A stretch of DNA of 60,925 bases from Cytophagia bacterium CHB2 (GTDB lineage: Bacteria > Zhuqueibacterota > Zhuqueibacteria > Zhuqueibacterales > Zhuqueibacteraceae), in NCBI GenBank assembly GCA_030263535.1, contig SZPB01000006.1, positions 1-60,925 of the forward strand. The letters run 5' to 3'. The position numbers and the translations under genes were made by a program. Shown one piece after another: positions 1 through 7,685 of the stretch. The notes under the pieces were generated by a model. The model saw only the letters and a list, made by a program, of their open reading frames with translations, had not been told where the DNA came from and did no database searches. Numbering within the stretch: the stretch's first letter is position 1; each line of letters begins with the position of its first letter.

Positions 1-546
1 GGTTCTCGACGAGCATCGCCCGGATCTGCTCCTCGGTCACGCCGCGGTCGCGCAGGGCCGGGAGGACTTCGTGGTGGATGTGGAGGTAGTGCCAGTTCGG
101 CATCACGACGGGCAGGAGGTCGTGGGGCAGCCAGTCGATGAAGCACGAGGCGTCGTGGGAGAGCACCATCCGGTCCGCGTGGCCCCGCTCGCACATGGTG
201 GCGACGATCCCGGCCCGGTCCTCGAAGGGGACGAGGTCGATGCCGAACCGGTCCATGCCGAGGTACGAGCCGTTGGCGATCAGCTCCTCGAGGTACGCGA
301 CGTCGGTGGTGTCGCCCGAGTGCCCGATCACGACCCGCGACAGGTCGACGCCCTCCTCGGTGAAGATCGCCTGCTGCTCGAGGCCCCGCCGGGTCCCGGC
401 GTGGGTGTGCGTCGAGATTGGCGCCCCGGTCTCCCGGTGGGCCCGGGCCACGGCCCTCAGCACCCGCTCCACCCCCGGCGTGACCCCCGGCTCGTCGGTG
501 GCGCACTTGAGGATCCCGGCCTTCACCCCGGTGCCGGCGAGGCCGC
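1..546 (-). CDS. Phosphotriesterase-family metallohydrolase, fragment
   Basis: The minus strand has an open frame from about 546 to the window edge, without start or stop. It carries the metal-site signatures of the phosphotriesterase (PTE-like amidohydrolase) family. In order these are KAGILKCATDEPG, whose first lysine suits the carboxylated metal-bridging lysine, STHTHAGT, VIGHSGDTTD, GMDRFG and VLSHDAS. Members hydrolyse lactones or organophosphate esters using two metals; the substrate here cannot be told. The reading frame is very GC-rich, of actinobacterial style. Family homology stops abruptly at about 546 (just N-terminal of GLAGTGVKAG), where an unrelated gene on the opposite strand begins. 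The gene therefore looks cut by an assembly join, and it also runs off the window. Confidence 0.8.
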
Positions 547-552
547 CGGACA
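540..552. other. Probable chimeric join 1
   Basis: A minus-strand phosphotriesterase loses its N-terminal third here. A plus-strand protein that has only its C-terminal part begins at the same point. Neither gene has its natural end and no mobile-element end is visible. Seen: two truncated genes back to back. Inferred: an assembly join between two high-GC genomes. A real recombination scar is possible but less likely. Confidence 0.55.
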
Positions 553-1003
553 GACGAAGGGGCTCGCCTGCAGCGGCGTGAAGGTCGATTCCCTGCCCGC
601 GGGGAAGGGCGGCGGGACCCCCTTCTCCGCCTCGGCGATCGAGGACCTGGAGTTCCGGGTCGTCTTCGCCCTGGCGCCGCCGGGCCAGCACGTCCTGAGG
701 CTCCGCGTGCTGCTTCCCAAGGGAGCCCTCTACCAGGAGATCGCCGTTCCGTTCTCCCTCGACCCGAGGGCGACGGGGGCGACGGAAGCGGTCCTCGAGG
801 GGTACCCCCGTCCGGTCCCGGTCCGGACGCTCCAGAAGACGACCGACCGCAAGGGCACCTGGTGGAGCGTCTCTGCTACGCTCCCGGTCGCAGGGACGAT
901 GGTGGTGGAGAACTCCCTCTACGGGACCTGGCAGGTGGAGGCCTATCTCGACCGGGAGAAGAGCCCCTGCACACCGCCGGTCTCCTTCGACCTGGCCCCC
1001 TGA
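547..1003 (+). CDS. C-terminal part of an unidentified beta-rich protein
   Basis: About 150 residues can be read to the stop at 1001-1003. They alternate hydrophobic and polar residues with many short strands (IEDLEFRVVFAL, HVLRLRVLLPKG, SVSATLPVAGTMV, WQVEAYLD), which suggests an immunoglobulin-like beta sandwich of an exported or surface protein. I do not recognise the family. The frame stays open upstream to 71, but that part overlaps the antisense phosphotriesterase and is not coding, so the natural start is missing. The stop lies 10 bases before the RiPP precursor start, so the gene may be the first part of that operon. Confidence 0.5.
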
Positions 1004-1013
1004 GCGCGGAGCG

Positions 1014-1190
1014 ATGGACGAGAAGGCGCGGGGCCGGCCGGACGGCCGGGACGGGGAGGCCGACGGGCCGGCGCGGCGGTACGACCCGCCCGCGGTCGCA
1101 TGGGAGGAGCCGATCGAGGTCCGGGCGGCGCTGACGCTGGCCTGCACCAAGACCGACTTCATCTGCAGCATCGACAGCGCCGCGAGCTGA
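1014..1190 (+). CDS. Candidate RiPP precursor peptide (58 aa)
   Basis: This short ATG frame ends 17 bases before the PqqD-like gene. The first 25 or so residues are charged and disordered. Residues 23-35 form a leader-like segment, YDPPAVAWEEPIE, of the kind a PqqD-type recognition domain binds. Residues 38-58 form a small core with two cysteines (C44, C51), several Thr/Ser/Asp residues and a small-residue C-terminus. Size, position directly before a PqqD protein and a radical SAM/SPASM enzyme, and Cys-bearing core all fit a ribosomally made peptide that is modified after translation. The cross-link type (thioether, C-C or other) cannot be read from sequence. Upstream GAGCGCGGAGCG offers only a modest ribosome site. 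Confidence 0.7.
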   Translation: MDEKARGRPDGRDGEADGPARRYDPPAVAWEEPIEVRAALTLACTKTDFICSIDSAAS

Positions 1191-1207
1191 GGCAGCAGGG
1201 AGCCGCG

Positions 1208-1468
1208 ATGCGCTGGAAGATCGACCCCCGGGTGGCCTGGCAGACGGTGGCCGGCGAGGCCGTCGTCGTGGACCTCTCCGCCGGGAGGTCGCTTGGCCTG
1301 AACGAGGCCGGCACGTTCGTCTGGTCGCGCGTCGCCGGGTCGGACGACGAGGAGATCGCGCGCGACATGGCGGCGGCGTTCGGGATCCCCCCGGACCGGG
1401 CCCTGTCCGACGTCCGGGCCTTCCTCACCGGGATGGAGGCGAGGAAGCTCGTCTCTCCCGCGCCGTGA
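1208..1468 (+). CDS. PqqD-like peptide-chaperone (RiPP recognition element)
   Basis: This is an 86-residue protein, the usual PqqD size. It has the family pattern: an N-terminal strand pair around VAWQTVAGEAVVVDLSAG, the 'LNEAGTFVWSRVAG' stretch that corresponds to the conserved Leu-Asn-x-xG-xx-hydrophobic helix start, then EEIARDMAAAFG and a final helix pair. PqqD proteins bind precursor leaders and deliver them to a radical SAM partner. The ATG at 1208 was chosen because GGCAGCAGGGAG precedes it. An in-frame start at 1100 would run through the precursor gene. Its stop overlaps the start of the radical SAM gene by 4 bases (GTGA), so the two are translationally coupled. Confidence 0.85.
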   Translation: MRWKIDPRVAWQTVAGEAVVVDLSAGRSLGLNEAGTFVWSRVAGSDDEEIARDMAAAFGIPPDRALSDVRAFLTGMEARKLVSPAP

Positions 1469-2496
1469 CCGGCGCCGGGCAGGCCCGGCTCAACGCCCGG
1501 GCCCTCGCCGCCGAGCAGCCCCTCATGGCGAGCCTGGAGCTGACCTACGCCTGCAACTGGCGCTGCGTCTTCTGCTACAACCCGCGCCACCACGACCGCT
1601 CGCCGTTGACGACGGGGGAGTGGGTCGCCCTCCTCGGCGACCTCCGCGAGCTGGGGATCCTGACCGTCTCCCTGACGGGCGGCGAGCCGCTCGCCCACCC
1701 CGGCTTCCTCGAGATCGCCCGCGCGGCCCGCTCGCGCGGGCTGGCCGTGCGGGTCCTGACGAACGCGAGCCTCGTCGACGACACGAGGGCGGAGGCGATC
1801 GCGGAGCTCCTCCCCGCGGCGGTCGAGGTGAGCGTCCACGGGGCCGTGCCCGCGACGCACGACGCCGCGACGGGTCGGCCCGGGTCCTTCGCGGCGATGT
1901 GGGCGGGGGTCGATCGGCTCCTCTCGCGCGGCGTCCGGGTGACGGTGAAGACGCCGGTGACGCGACTCGACGAGCGGGAGGTCCCGGGGATGATCGCCCT
2001 CGTGCGCGGCCGCGGCCTTCCGTACGTCCTCGACCTCTCGATCACGCCTCGCGACGACGGCGATCTCTCGCCGCTCGCGTTCGCGCCGACCGAGGAGGGG
2101 ATGCGAGCGGTCCTCTCCCTGCCGGAGTACCCGGCGCTGCGCGCCGCGCGCGATCGGAAGCCGGGAGAGCCGGCGTGCGGCGTCGGCCGGATCGGGCTCG
2201 CCGTCGACCCGGAGGGGAACGTCTTCCCGTGCGTCCAGTGGCGGCACGTCGCCCTCGGGAACGTCCGGCGGACGCCGCTGCGCCAGATGTGGAGAGGCTC
2301 GCCGGCGCGGAGGGAAGCGGCCGAGACCGCCACGCGGGCCACGACGATGCTCCTCGCGGAGGGGGGAGCCGTCGCCGCAGCACCGTTCTGCCCGGCGCTC
2401 GCGCACCAGCTCTCGGGCGACGCCCTCACCGTCGACGGGCCGTCCGAGAGGCGTGCCCGGCTCGCCGCGGAGGCGAGGGAGCTGTACGGCTCCTGA
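1465..2496 (+). CDS. Radical SAM/SPASM peptide-modifying enzyme
   Basis: This 343-residue protein has the radical SAM CX3CX2C motif at C30, C34 and C37 (TYACNWRCVFCYNPR), which holds the SAM-binding 4Fe-4S cluster. TVSLTGGEPLAHP follows as the GGE motif, then a TIM-barrel-like body. The C-terminal SPASM-like region has cysteines in ACGVGRIG, VFPCVQWRH and PFCPALA that would hold an auxiliary cluster. Family members that sit beside PqqD proteins modify short peptides, here presumably the 58-residue precursor at Cys or nearby residues. The start is a GTG overlapping the PqqD stop. The enzyme appears intact, with GC near 70 percent in keeping with region A. Confidence 0.9.
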   Translation: MTGAGQARLNARALAAEQPLMASLELTYACNWRCVFCYNPRHHDRSPLTTGEWVALLGDLRELGILTVSLTGGEPLAHPGFLEIARAARSRGLAVRVLTNASLVDDTRAEAIAELLPAAVEVSVHGAVPATHDAATGRPGSFAAMWAGVDRLLSRGVRVTVKTPVTRLDEREVPGMIALVRGRGLPYVLDLSITPRDDGDLSPLAFAPTEEGMRAVLSLPEYPALRAARDRKPGEPACGVGRIGLAVDPEGNVFPCVQWRHVALGNVRRTPLRQMWRGSPARREAAETATRATTMLLAEGGAVAAAPFCPALAHQLSGDALTVDGPSERRARLAAEARELYGS

Positions 2497-2731
2497 GGCG
2501 TTCCTCCTCTGCGGCCGCCGGGTCGCGCTGGCCGGGGCGCCGCCGTCCGGGGCCGAGCTCGACTGGCTGGCGCGGCGGCGCGCCGGCGGGGACGCCCCTC
2601 CCGACCTCGTCCTGACGGTCGAGGAGGGAGCCCCGTGGAAGACGCCGTTCCGGCCGCCGGACGGACTGCCTGCCGAGATCGTCGTCGAGGGCGACCGGGT
2701 CGTGGCCTGGGACGAGGCCGCCGCCGCGTTC
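2453..2731 (+). CDS. Start of a fourth RiPP-locus gene, cut at the join (kinase-like?)
   Basis: After the radical SAM gene a high-GC frame reads LLCGRRVALAGAPPSG, LDWLARRRAGG, PPDLVLTVEEG and AEIVVEGDRVVAWDEA. It then changes abruptly into caspase sequence near 2731. The GTG at 2453 overlaps the radical SAM gene by 44 bases. The short strands and position resemble the N-terminus of HprK-related kinases that accompany some PqqD/radical SAM peptide loci, but no P-loop is reached, so that identity is a guess. The frame continues into the caspase gene only by chance of the join. Confidence 0.35.
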
Positions 2732-2745
2732 AAGGAATTTTATCC
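2715..2745. other. Probable chimeric join 2
   Basis: GC content falls from about 70 percent to about 50 percent within a few codons. The protein changes from an unfamiliar high-GC N-terminus to caspase sequence at KEFYPDGKDE. In caspase-like proteins of this type that segment lies just after the catalytic His motif (SGHG), which is absent. Two unrelated genes are thus each cut inside a domain at one point. An assembly join is the simplest explanation. Confidence 0.7.
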
Positions 2746-5731
2746 CGACGGCAAGGATGAGGGCTTGGTGTGCTATGACAGCCGCGGCCCCGGCGGTTAT
2801 GATCTGGCCGACAAAGAACTGGCCGTCTTGCTGGCGGAACTGGCGAAGAATGACCCCCATGTGGCCGTTCTCCTGGATTGCTGCCACTCCGGTTCCGGCA
2901 CGCGGAACGTCAACGCCTTTAAAGGAATGAAAGCCCGCCTCACTCACGAGGTGACAAAGGAAAGGCCGCTGGAGAGCTATGTTGACGGCTATTATGCGGA
3001 GCGGCAAAAGAAGAAAGAACGGTTGGCGATCCCGGCTAGCAAACATATTTTATTGGCAGCCTGTGAGCGCACGCAGCTTGCCCAGGAAACCGTGAACTCC
3101 AGCGGTGTGTTTACGGACACGTTGATCGAAGTTTTGAGCAAATCCGGCGGCAATATTAGTTACGCGGATTTATTTGTGCGCTGCCGCGCCGCCGTGCGCA
3201 CGCGCGCCGAAGACCAAAGCCCCCAATTCGAACCCTACGAGAATTTTGATGCCTATGCCGGCTTCCTGGGCCGGGCCGCCTCCGGCGCGGCGCATCGCCA
3301 TCGGGTTTATTTCGAGGTTGATAGCCAGGCTTGGAAAATCGACGCGGGCGCGGTGGCACCGGTGCCCGGAATTCCCACGGATTCAACCAAAGTTGTAAGG
3401 GTCGCGCTTTATCGCGGCGATGATGCTGCAAGTTTTGCGGGAAATGCCGCCATTGTCAAAGTCGGCCCGCAGACTAGTATTTTGGAACCCGGTTTCCAGA
3501 TCGACCCCGAGGTGCAGTATCAAGCCGAAATAACCAACATGCCGGCTGCGCCGGTGTTCGTCTACCTGGAAGGTGAGGCCAAAGGCACGGAAGTGTTGAA
3601 AAAAGCATTGACACCCGAAGTGGGCGCGGCGCTGGGAGTGGAGTTGACTGACATCCCCGAAGGCACGCGCTATGCGCTTGCTGCTGAGGGCGGGAAATTC
3701 GTGCTGAAACAACGCGAAACGAATGTGAAGATTCTGGGCGTCAAAGATTATTCCGAACAATCGGCTAAAACCATTTTCTATGAGGGCCTCAAGCCGGTGG
3801 TGCAATGGGAACGGATTCTGGCGCTGCAGAATCACCATTCTGAAATGAACAAGGATGAAATCGATTTTGTTTTCACCGAAACCCCGGAGAATGGCAAACC
3901 GCATCAGTACGAACAAGATGAGATGACGCTGGATTACGTGAAATCCGGCAAGGAGTGGAAGAAAATTCGCGGCAAGATTCAAATACGCAACCGCACCAGA
4001 CAGCCCCTGCATTTTCTGGTACTCTATTTTTCGTCGAAGTATGGCATCTTCAAGATCAAAAACGATCCGGTGCCGCAGGGCGAGGAGTACGTCACCGTGT
4101 GGGGCGATCAGCCGGATCATTACTTCGACCTGGATGACACGATGATCGAGGGCCAGGAATATAAAGTCAAGGAAGAAATCAACAACCTCAAACTGATCGT
4201 CAGCACCGAAAAGATTGACGATTTCTTGCTGGCGCAGAAAAATGTGAAAAATTTTGGGGAAGATCTGCCTGCCACGCGCGGCATGGGCGGCGTGGGCGAG
4301 GAAGATCAAGCAAAGATGTATCAAGACGAATGGTTTGCCAAAAAACTCTGCATCAAAGTCGTCCGCCAGCTCGATCAGGTGGGCGCAAAGGATACCGCGC
4401 TGGCCAAAGGCAAGATCGTCGTCAAGGGCCATCCTTCCGTCAAAGCCAATCTCAGCCTGAACGCGGCCACAACCGGGACGCGCGGCGCGGGCCAGGGTTT
4501 TGATTTCTACAAAGCGTTCGAGCACCGCGGGTTGCAGATGCTCAATTTTAGCGCAGGCACGCGCGGCGACAGCGAGAACATTCTGGAGTTGACCGATATT
4601 CAAAACGCCGAAGCGTTGGCACAAAATCCGCTGGAAATCGAGGTGAATGTTCCGCTCAACGCCGACGAGGGCATTCTGCCGTTCGTGTTCGACGGCCAGC
4701 ATGTCATGCTCGGCGGCGATACGTTCAAAGATGAGCAGGGCAACACCCACATCAGCATCGATCACATTCCCGAAGTTCCGGACAACCGCCGCAGCGTGGG
4801 CAAGGCGCTGAAGCTGTACTTTTTCAAAACCTATCTCAAGCAGGATAACGTCAATCAATTGTGCTGGGTGGAGTTCAAGGAGGGCGGCGCAATCGTGCAG
4901 CACAAGAGCATGCTTGCCGAAAAAGTGAATGCCGCACAGAACATCGTCGTACTGATTCACGGCATCATCGGCGACTCTGAGAACATCGCCAAGAGCCTGC
5001 ATGCCTCCGGCCTCGACAAAAAATTCGATCTCGTGCTGACTTACGATTACGAAAACCTCAGCACACCGATTGCCGAGACCGCGCTCGATCTCAAGAAAAA
5101 GCTCGAAGCAGCCGGCCTGGGCGCCAATGACAACAAAAAGCTCACGCTGCTGGCGCATTCGATGGGCGGCCTGGTCTCGCGCTGGTTCATCGAGCGCGAA
5201 GGCGGCAACAGCATGGTCGATCATCTCGTCATGTGCGGCACGCCCAACAACGGCTCGCCCTTCGGCAAGATCGATTCGGCGCGCAAGATTCTAAACGTGC
5301 TCACCGGCGTGGCGATGAATTATGTGCCGGCGTTGATTCCGTTCAACGGCGCGATTCTGTTTGCCTTGAATCGCTCGAAAAAAATCACGCCGACGTTGGA
5401 ACAGATGAATCCCGCTTCGGAGTTCATGGCCGCGCTCAACAGCAGCGGCGACCCCGGCGTGCGCTATATCATTCTCGCCGGCAATGTGGACGCGTATGAA
5501 GAACCTTCCGACCGATTTTTTACCAAGCTGTTGGAAAAGGCCGGCAAAGGAATTGTTTTTGATGTTCTGTTTGGCAGCGGCGCGCATGACATTGCCGTGG
5601 GCGTCGAAAGCATTTTGGGCATCGAGGGCTCGCGCAACCCCATGCCGATTCGGGAGAACGTCGCGTGTCATCATTTGAATTACTTTATTTCTGAAGCCGG
5701 AAAGAATGCGCTGACAGCGGTGAAATGGTGA
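2732..5731 (+). CDS. Caspase-like peptidase fused to a PGAP1-like lipase (5' truncated)
   Basis: About 1000 residues remain. The first part is a C14-type caspase p20/p10 region: EGLVCYDSR, DLADKELAVLL, then LLDCCHSGSGTR with the nucleophile Cys at 2882-2884, and HILLAACERTQLAQET before the small-subunit part ending near 3270. A long beta-rich middle section (about 3290-4900) is unfamiliar. The last 265 or so residues form an alpha/beta hydrolase: VVLIHGIIGDSENIA (oxyanion HG), LLAHSMGGLVSRW with the serine elbow at about 5153-5170, MCGTPNNGSPFG, and His candidates in GAHDIAVG and ACHHLNYF. A protease fused to a lipid-attacking enzyme suggests a self-activated membrane effector. The catalytic His of the caspase is missing because the 5' end is lost at the join. 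The gene is first of a same-strand series with CHAT and STAND proteins. Confidence 0.85.
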   Translation, partial: KEFYPDGKDEGLVCYDSRGPGGYDLADKELAVLLAELAKNDPHVAVLLDCCHSGSGTRNVNAFKGMKARLTHEVTKERPLESYVDGYYAERQKKKERLAIPASKHILLAACERTQLAQETVNSSGVFTDTLIEVLSKSGGNISYADLFVRCRAAVRTRAEDQSPQFEPYENFDAYAGFLGRAASGAAHRHRVYFEVDSQAWKIDAGAVAPVPGIPTDSTKVVRVALYRGDDAASFAGNAAIVKVGPQTSILEPGFQIDPEVQYQAEITNMPAAPVFVYLEGEAKGTEVLKKALTPEVGAALGVELTDIPEGTRYALAAEGGKFVLKQRETNVKILGVKDYSEQSAKTIFYEGLKPVVQWERILALQNHHSEMNKDEIDFVFTETPENGKPHQYEQDEMTLDYVKSGKEWKKIRGKIQIRNRTRQPLHFLVLYFSSKYGIFKIKNDPVPQGEEYVTVWGDQPDHYFDLDDTMIEGQEYKVKEEINNLKLIVSTEKIDDFLLAQKNVKNFGEDLPATRGMGGVGEEDQAKMYQDEWFAKKLCIKVVRQLDQVGAKDTALAKGKIVVKGHPSVKANLSLNAATTGTRGAGQGFDFYKAFEHRGLQMLNFSAGTRGDSENILELTDIQNAEALAQNPLEIEVNVPLNADEGILPFVFDGQHVMLGGDTFKDEQGNTHISIDHIPEVPDNRRSVGKALKLYFFKTYLKQDNVNQLCWVEFKEGGAIVQHKSMLAEKVNAAQNIVVLIHGIIGDSENIAKSLHASGLDKKFDLVLTYDYENLSTPIAETALDLKKKLEAAGLGANDNKKLTLLAHSMGGLVSRWFIEREGGNSMVDHLVMCGTPNNGSPFGKIDSARKILNVLTGVAMNYVPALIPFNGAILFALNRSKKITPTLEQMNPASEFMAALNSSGDPGVRYIILAGNVDAYEEPSDRFFTKLLEKAGKGIVFDVLFGSGAHDIAVGVESILGIEGSRNPMPIRENVACHHLNYFISEAGKNALTAVKW

Positions 5732-5854
5732 GATTTTTTGAACACGGATACCGCGAAATGCACGAATTCGTGTAGATTTTTAGTTTTTTTTGTTATCCTT
5801 GCTGCTTTATGATTTCCACGCGGTCCGTGCGCCAATTACCAAAGGAACTGCTTC

Positions 5855-7612
5855 ATGAGCGAAACCAACGCCAAACCCCTCATCGTTGTGGCCTTTTCCA
5901 ACGATCAGGATGCTTATCTCAACATGATCATTCGCGAGCGGAAGAGCATCTTCAAAGCCCTGCAGCAGCATCATGATCGCGGATATATCCAGGTGCACAA
6001 GGAAGAGAATACTTCGATTGAAGATATTTTTGATCTGTGCAATCGCTACAGCGACCGTATTGCAATTTTTCATTACGGCGGCCACGCCAGCGGCACGCAT
6101 CTGCAATTGGAGGCCACCGGCGGCGCGGCGGAGATGGCAAATGCCGCTGGATTGGCGCAGTTGCTGGGTCAGCAAAAGGCATTGCAATTGGTTTTCCTGA
6201 ACGGATGCGCCACCCAGGATCAGGTGGAGAAACTGTTTGCCGGCGGTGTCAAGGCGGTCATCGCCACTTCGGTTCCCATTAACGATGAAATGGCGACCAA
6301 GTTTGCCGAACAATTTTATCAGGCGCTCGCGAATAAAGCCAGCATCCAAAAGGCCTTCCAAACCGCCCAAGCGTTTGTCGCCACGCGTTACGGCAAGGAA
6401 AAAGAAGTCGGCGAGTTTCGCGGCATGAACTGGGCCGGTAAGGAGGAAACCCAGCCAACCGGCATGCCGTGGGGTTTGTATGTCAATGAGAACGGCAATG
6501 AGGCGCTCGCCTGGACGCTGCCGGAAGCTGCCGAGCATCAGGTGATCATCCGCGGCGCTGCGGTTTCGGCTAAAGCTGGCGCGCCCGTGAACACGGAGCT
6601 GATCGAAACGTTGTTCAATGCCGTGGCCAAGCACAGCCCCGAGGTGGGGGTTTTGTGGGAAGCCGCCAAACAAAGCAAGCGGCAAGACCTGCGCATGGTG
6701 CGCCAGCAGATCATCGACAGCTTTCCCGCGCCGGTGGGCGAGCAATTGCGCAAGCTCTTTGCCGGCAATACCATCGACGTGCAGCGCTTGCGGCAATTGG
6801 TGCTGACTTATGAAACCGTGGCCGAGCTCTTCTGCTTCGCCGTGCTGTCGCAACTCTGGGATGCGCGGCACGGCAATCCGGCCTTGACGTTCAGCGATGC
6901 GCATTTGGCGGAACTCAACAGTTTTTTTGCGCTCAACGCCGAAAGCCAGCCGACGTTCGACTATGTCAAGCTGATTGCCGCCGTGGGGAACATTCTTCAC
7001 GAAAATAAGGTGGCGCCGTTTGTGGAAGAATTCTCTGATCTCAACGCTGTGCTGCAATTCGAGGAGTTTGACCACGCCTATCGTTTCATGGAAGAAATGC
7101 GAGCCGAGCTGCTGCGCGGTAAAGTGGCGGCCGAAGAGATCGAGAGTTTTTGTTGGCAGGCAGAAAAGCATTTGGGTGCCATCATGTCCGCCCTGGCTTT
7201 TCTGGTCAAGTATAAGCTCACGGCCATCAAGAGGATTGATATCATCAAACCCCGTCACAAAAATCCTGCCTACCGCCACAGTCAGGTCGTGCTGGACCGG
7301 GTGACCGCTGGAATCATGGACAGCGAGGAAGTCTATCCCGCCTTCACCGACAGCGAATCGGTGATTCTTTTGAAAACCGTTGAAGATGTCAAAGAATACC
7401 TGAGCCTGTCGCCTTTTATTATCGACGAAAACGCCTTCACCGGCGACCAAAATTCCAAGCTGTTTTTCTATTCCCACCATAATGCGGCAGATGACAGCTT
7501 CCATTTCAGATTTGTCGACAATGCCGAGGATGAGTTGATTGTCTCGGAGGAACGCTATCCTCAAATCAAAAAGCAATTTGAAGAATTTCGACAGGCCATG
7601 TCGAACAAATAA
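5855..7612 (+). CDS. CHAT-domain cysteine protease with novel C-terminal region
   Basis: This 585-residue protein has an N-terminal CHAT (caspase HetF-associated) peptidase domain, residues 1 to about 215. The catalytic pair lies in IAIFHYGGHASG (H77) and LQLVFLNGCATQ (C118), and the domain closes with MPWGLYV. The remaining 370 residues, mainly helical with LRMVRQQIIDSF and FDHAYRFMEEMRAEL stretches, match no family I know. The N-terminal half is clearly paralogous to the CHAT domain of the protein at 13699. CHAT proteases act as switches or killers after activation by partner sensors. This one lacks its own sensor, so it may be recruited by the adjacent STAND-WD40 protein 73 bases downstream. 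ATG at 5855 follows CCAAAGGAACTGCTTC, a usable ribosome site. Confidence 0.85.
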   Translation: MSETNAKPLIVVAFSNDQDAYLNMIIRERKSIFKALQQHHDRGYIQVHKEENTSIEDIFDLCNRYSDRIAIFHYGGHASGTHLQLEATGGAAEMANAAGLAQLLGQQKALQLVFLNGCATQDQVEKLFAGGVKAVIATSVPINDEMATKFAEQFYQALANKASIQKAFQTAQAFVATRYGKEKEVGEFRGMNWAGKEETQPTGMPWGLYVNENGNEALAWTLPEAAEHQVIIRGAAVSAKAGAPVNTELIETLFNAVAKHSPEVGVLWEAAKQSKRQDLRMVRQQIIDSFPAPVGEQLRKLFAGNTIDVQRLRQLVLTYETVAELFCFAVLSQLWDARHGNPALTFSDAHLAELNSFFALNAESQPTFDYVKLIAAVGNILHENKVAPFVEEFSDLNAVLQFEEFDHAYRFMEEMRAELLRGKVAAEEIESFCWQAEKHLGAIMSALAFLVKYKLTAIKRIDIIKPRHKNPAYRHSQVVLDRVTAGIMDSEEVYPAFTDSESVILLKTVEDVKEYLSLSPFIIDENAFTGDQNSKLFFYSHHNAADDSFHFRFVDNAEDELIVSEERYPQIKKQFEEFRQAMSNK

Positions 7613-7685
7613 GATGATTCAGTTTATTAAATCCCAACAATCGCATAAGCAGTCTATTTCGACCTAAATTATTTTTCGAGCCGCC

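Noticed and set aside
1159-2733. 524-residue minus-strand frame opposite the radical SAM gene
   Set aside because: It is rich in Arg, Pro and Gly, lacks domains, and is the usual antisense shadow of high-GC coding DNA; the plus strand has clear PqqD and radical SAM motifs.
3383-5224. 613-residue minus-strand frame opposite the caspase-lipase gene
   Set aside because: No motifs and a codon pattern typical of an antisense shadow; the plus strand has active-site motifs throughout.
5807-7576. 589-residue minus-strand frame opposite the CHAT gene
   Set aside because: An antisense shadow; it mirrors the codon structure of the CHAT gene.
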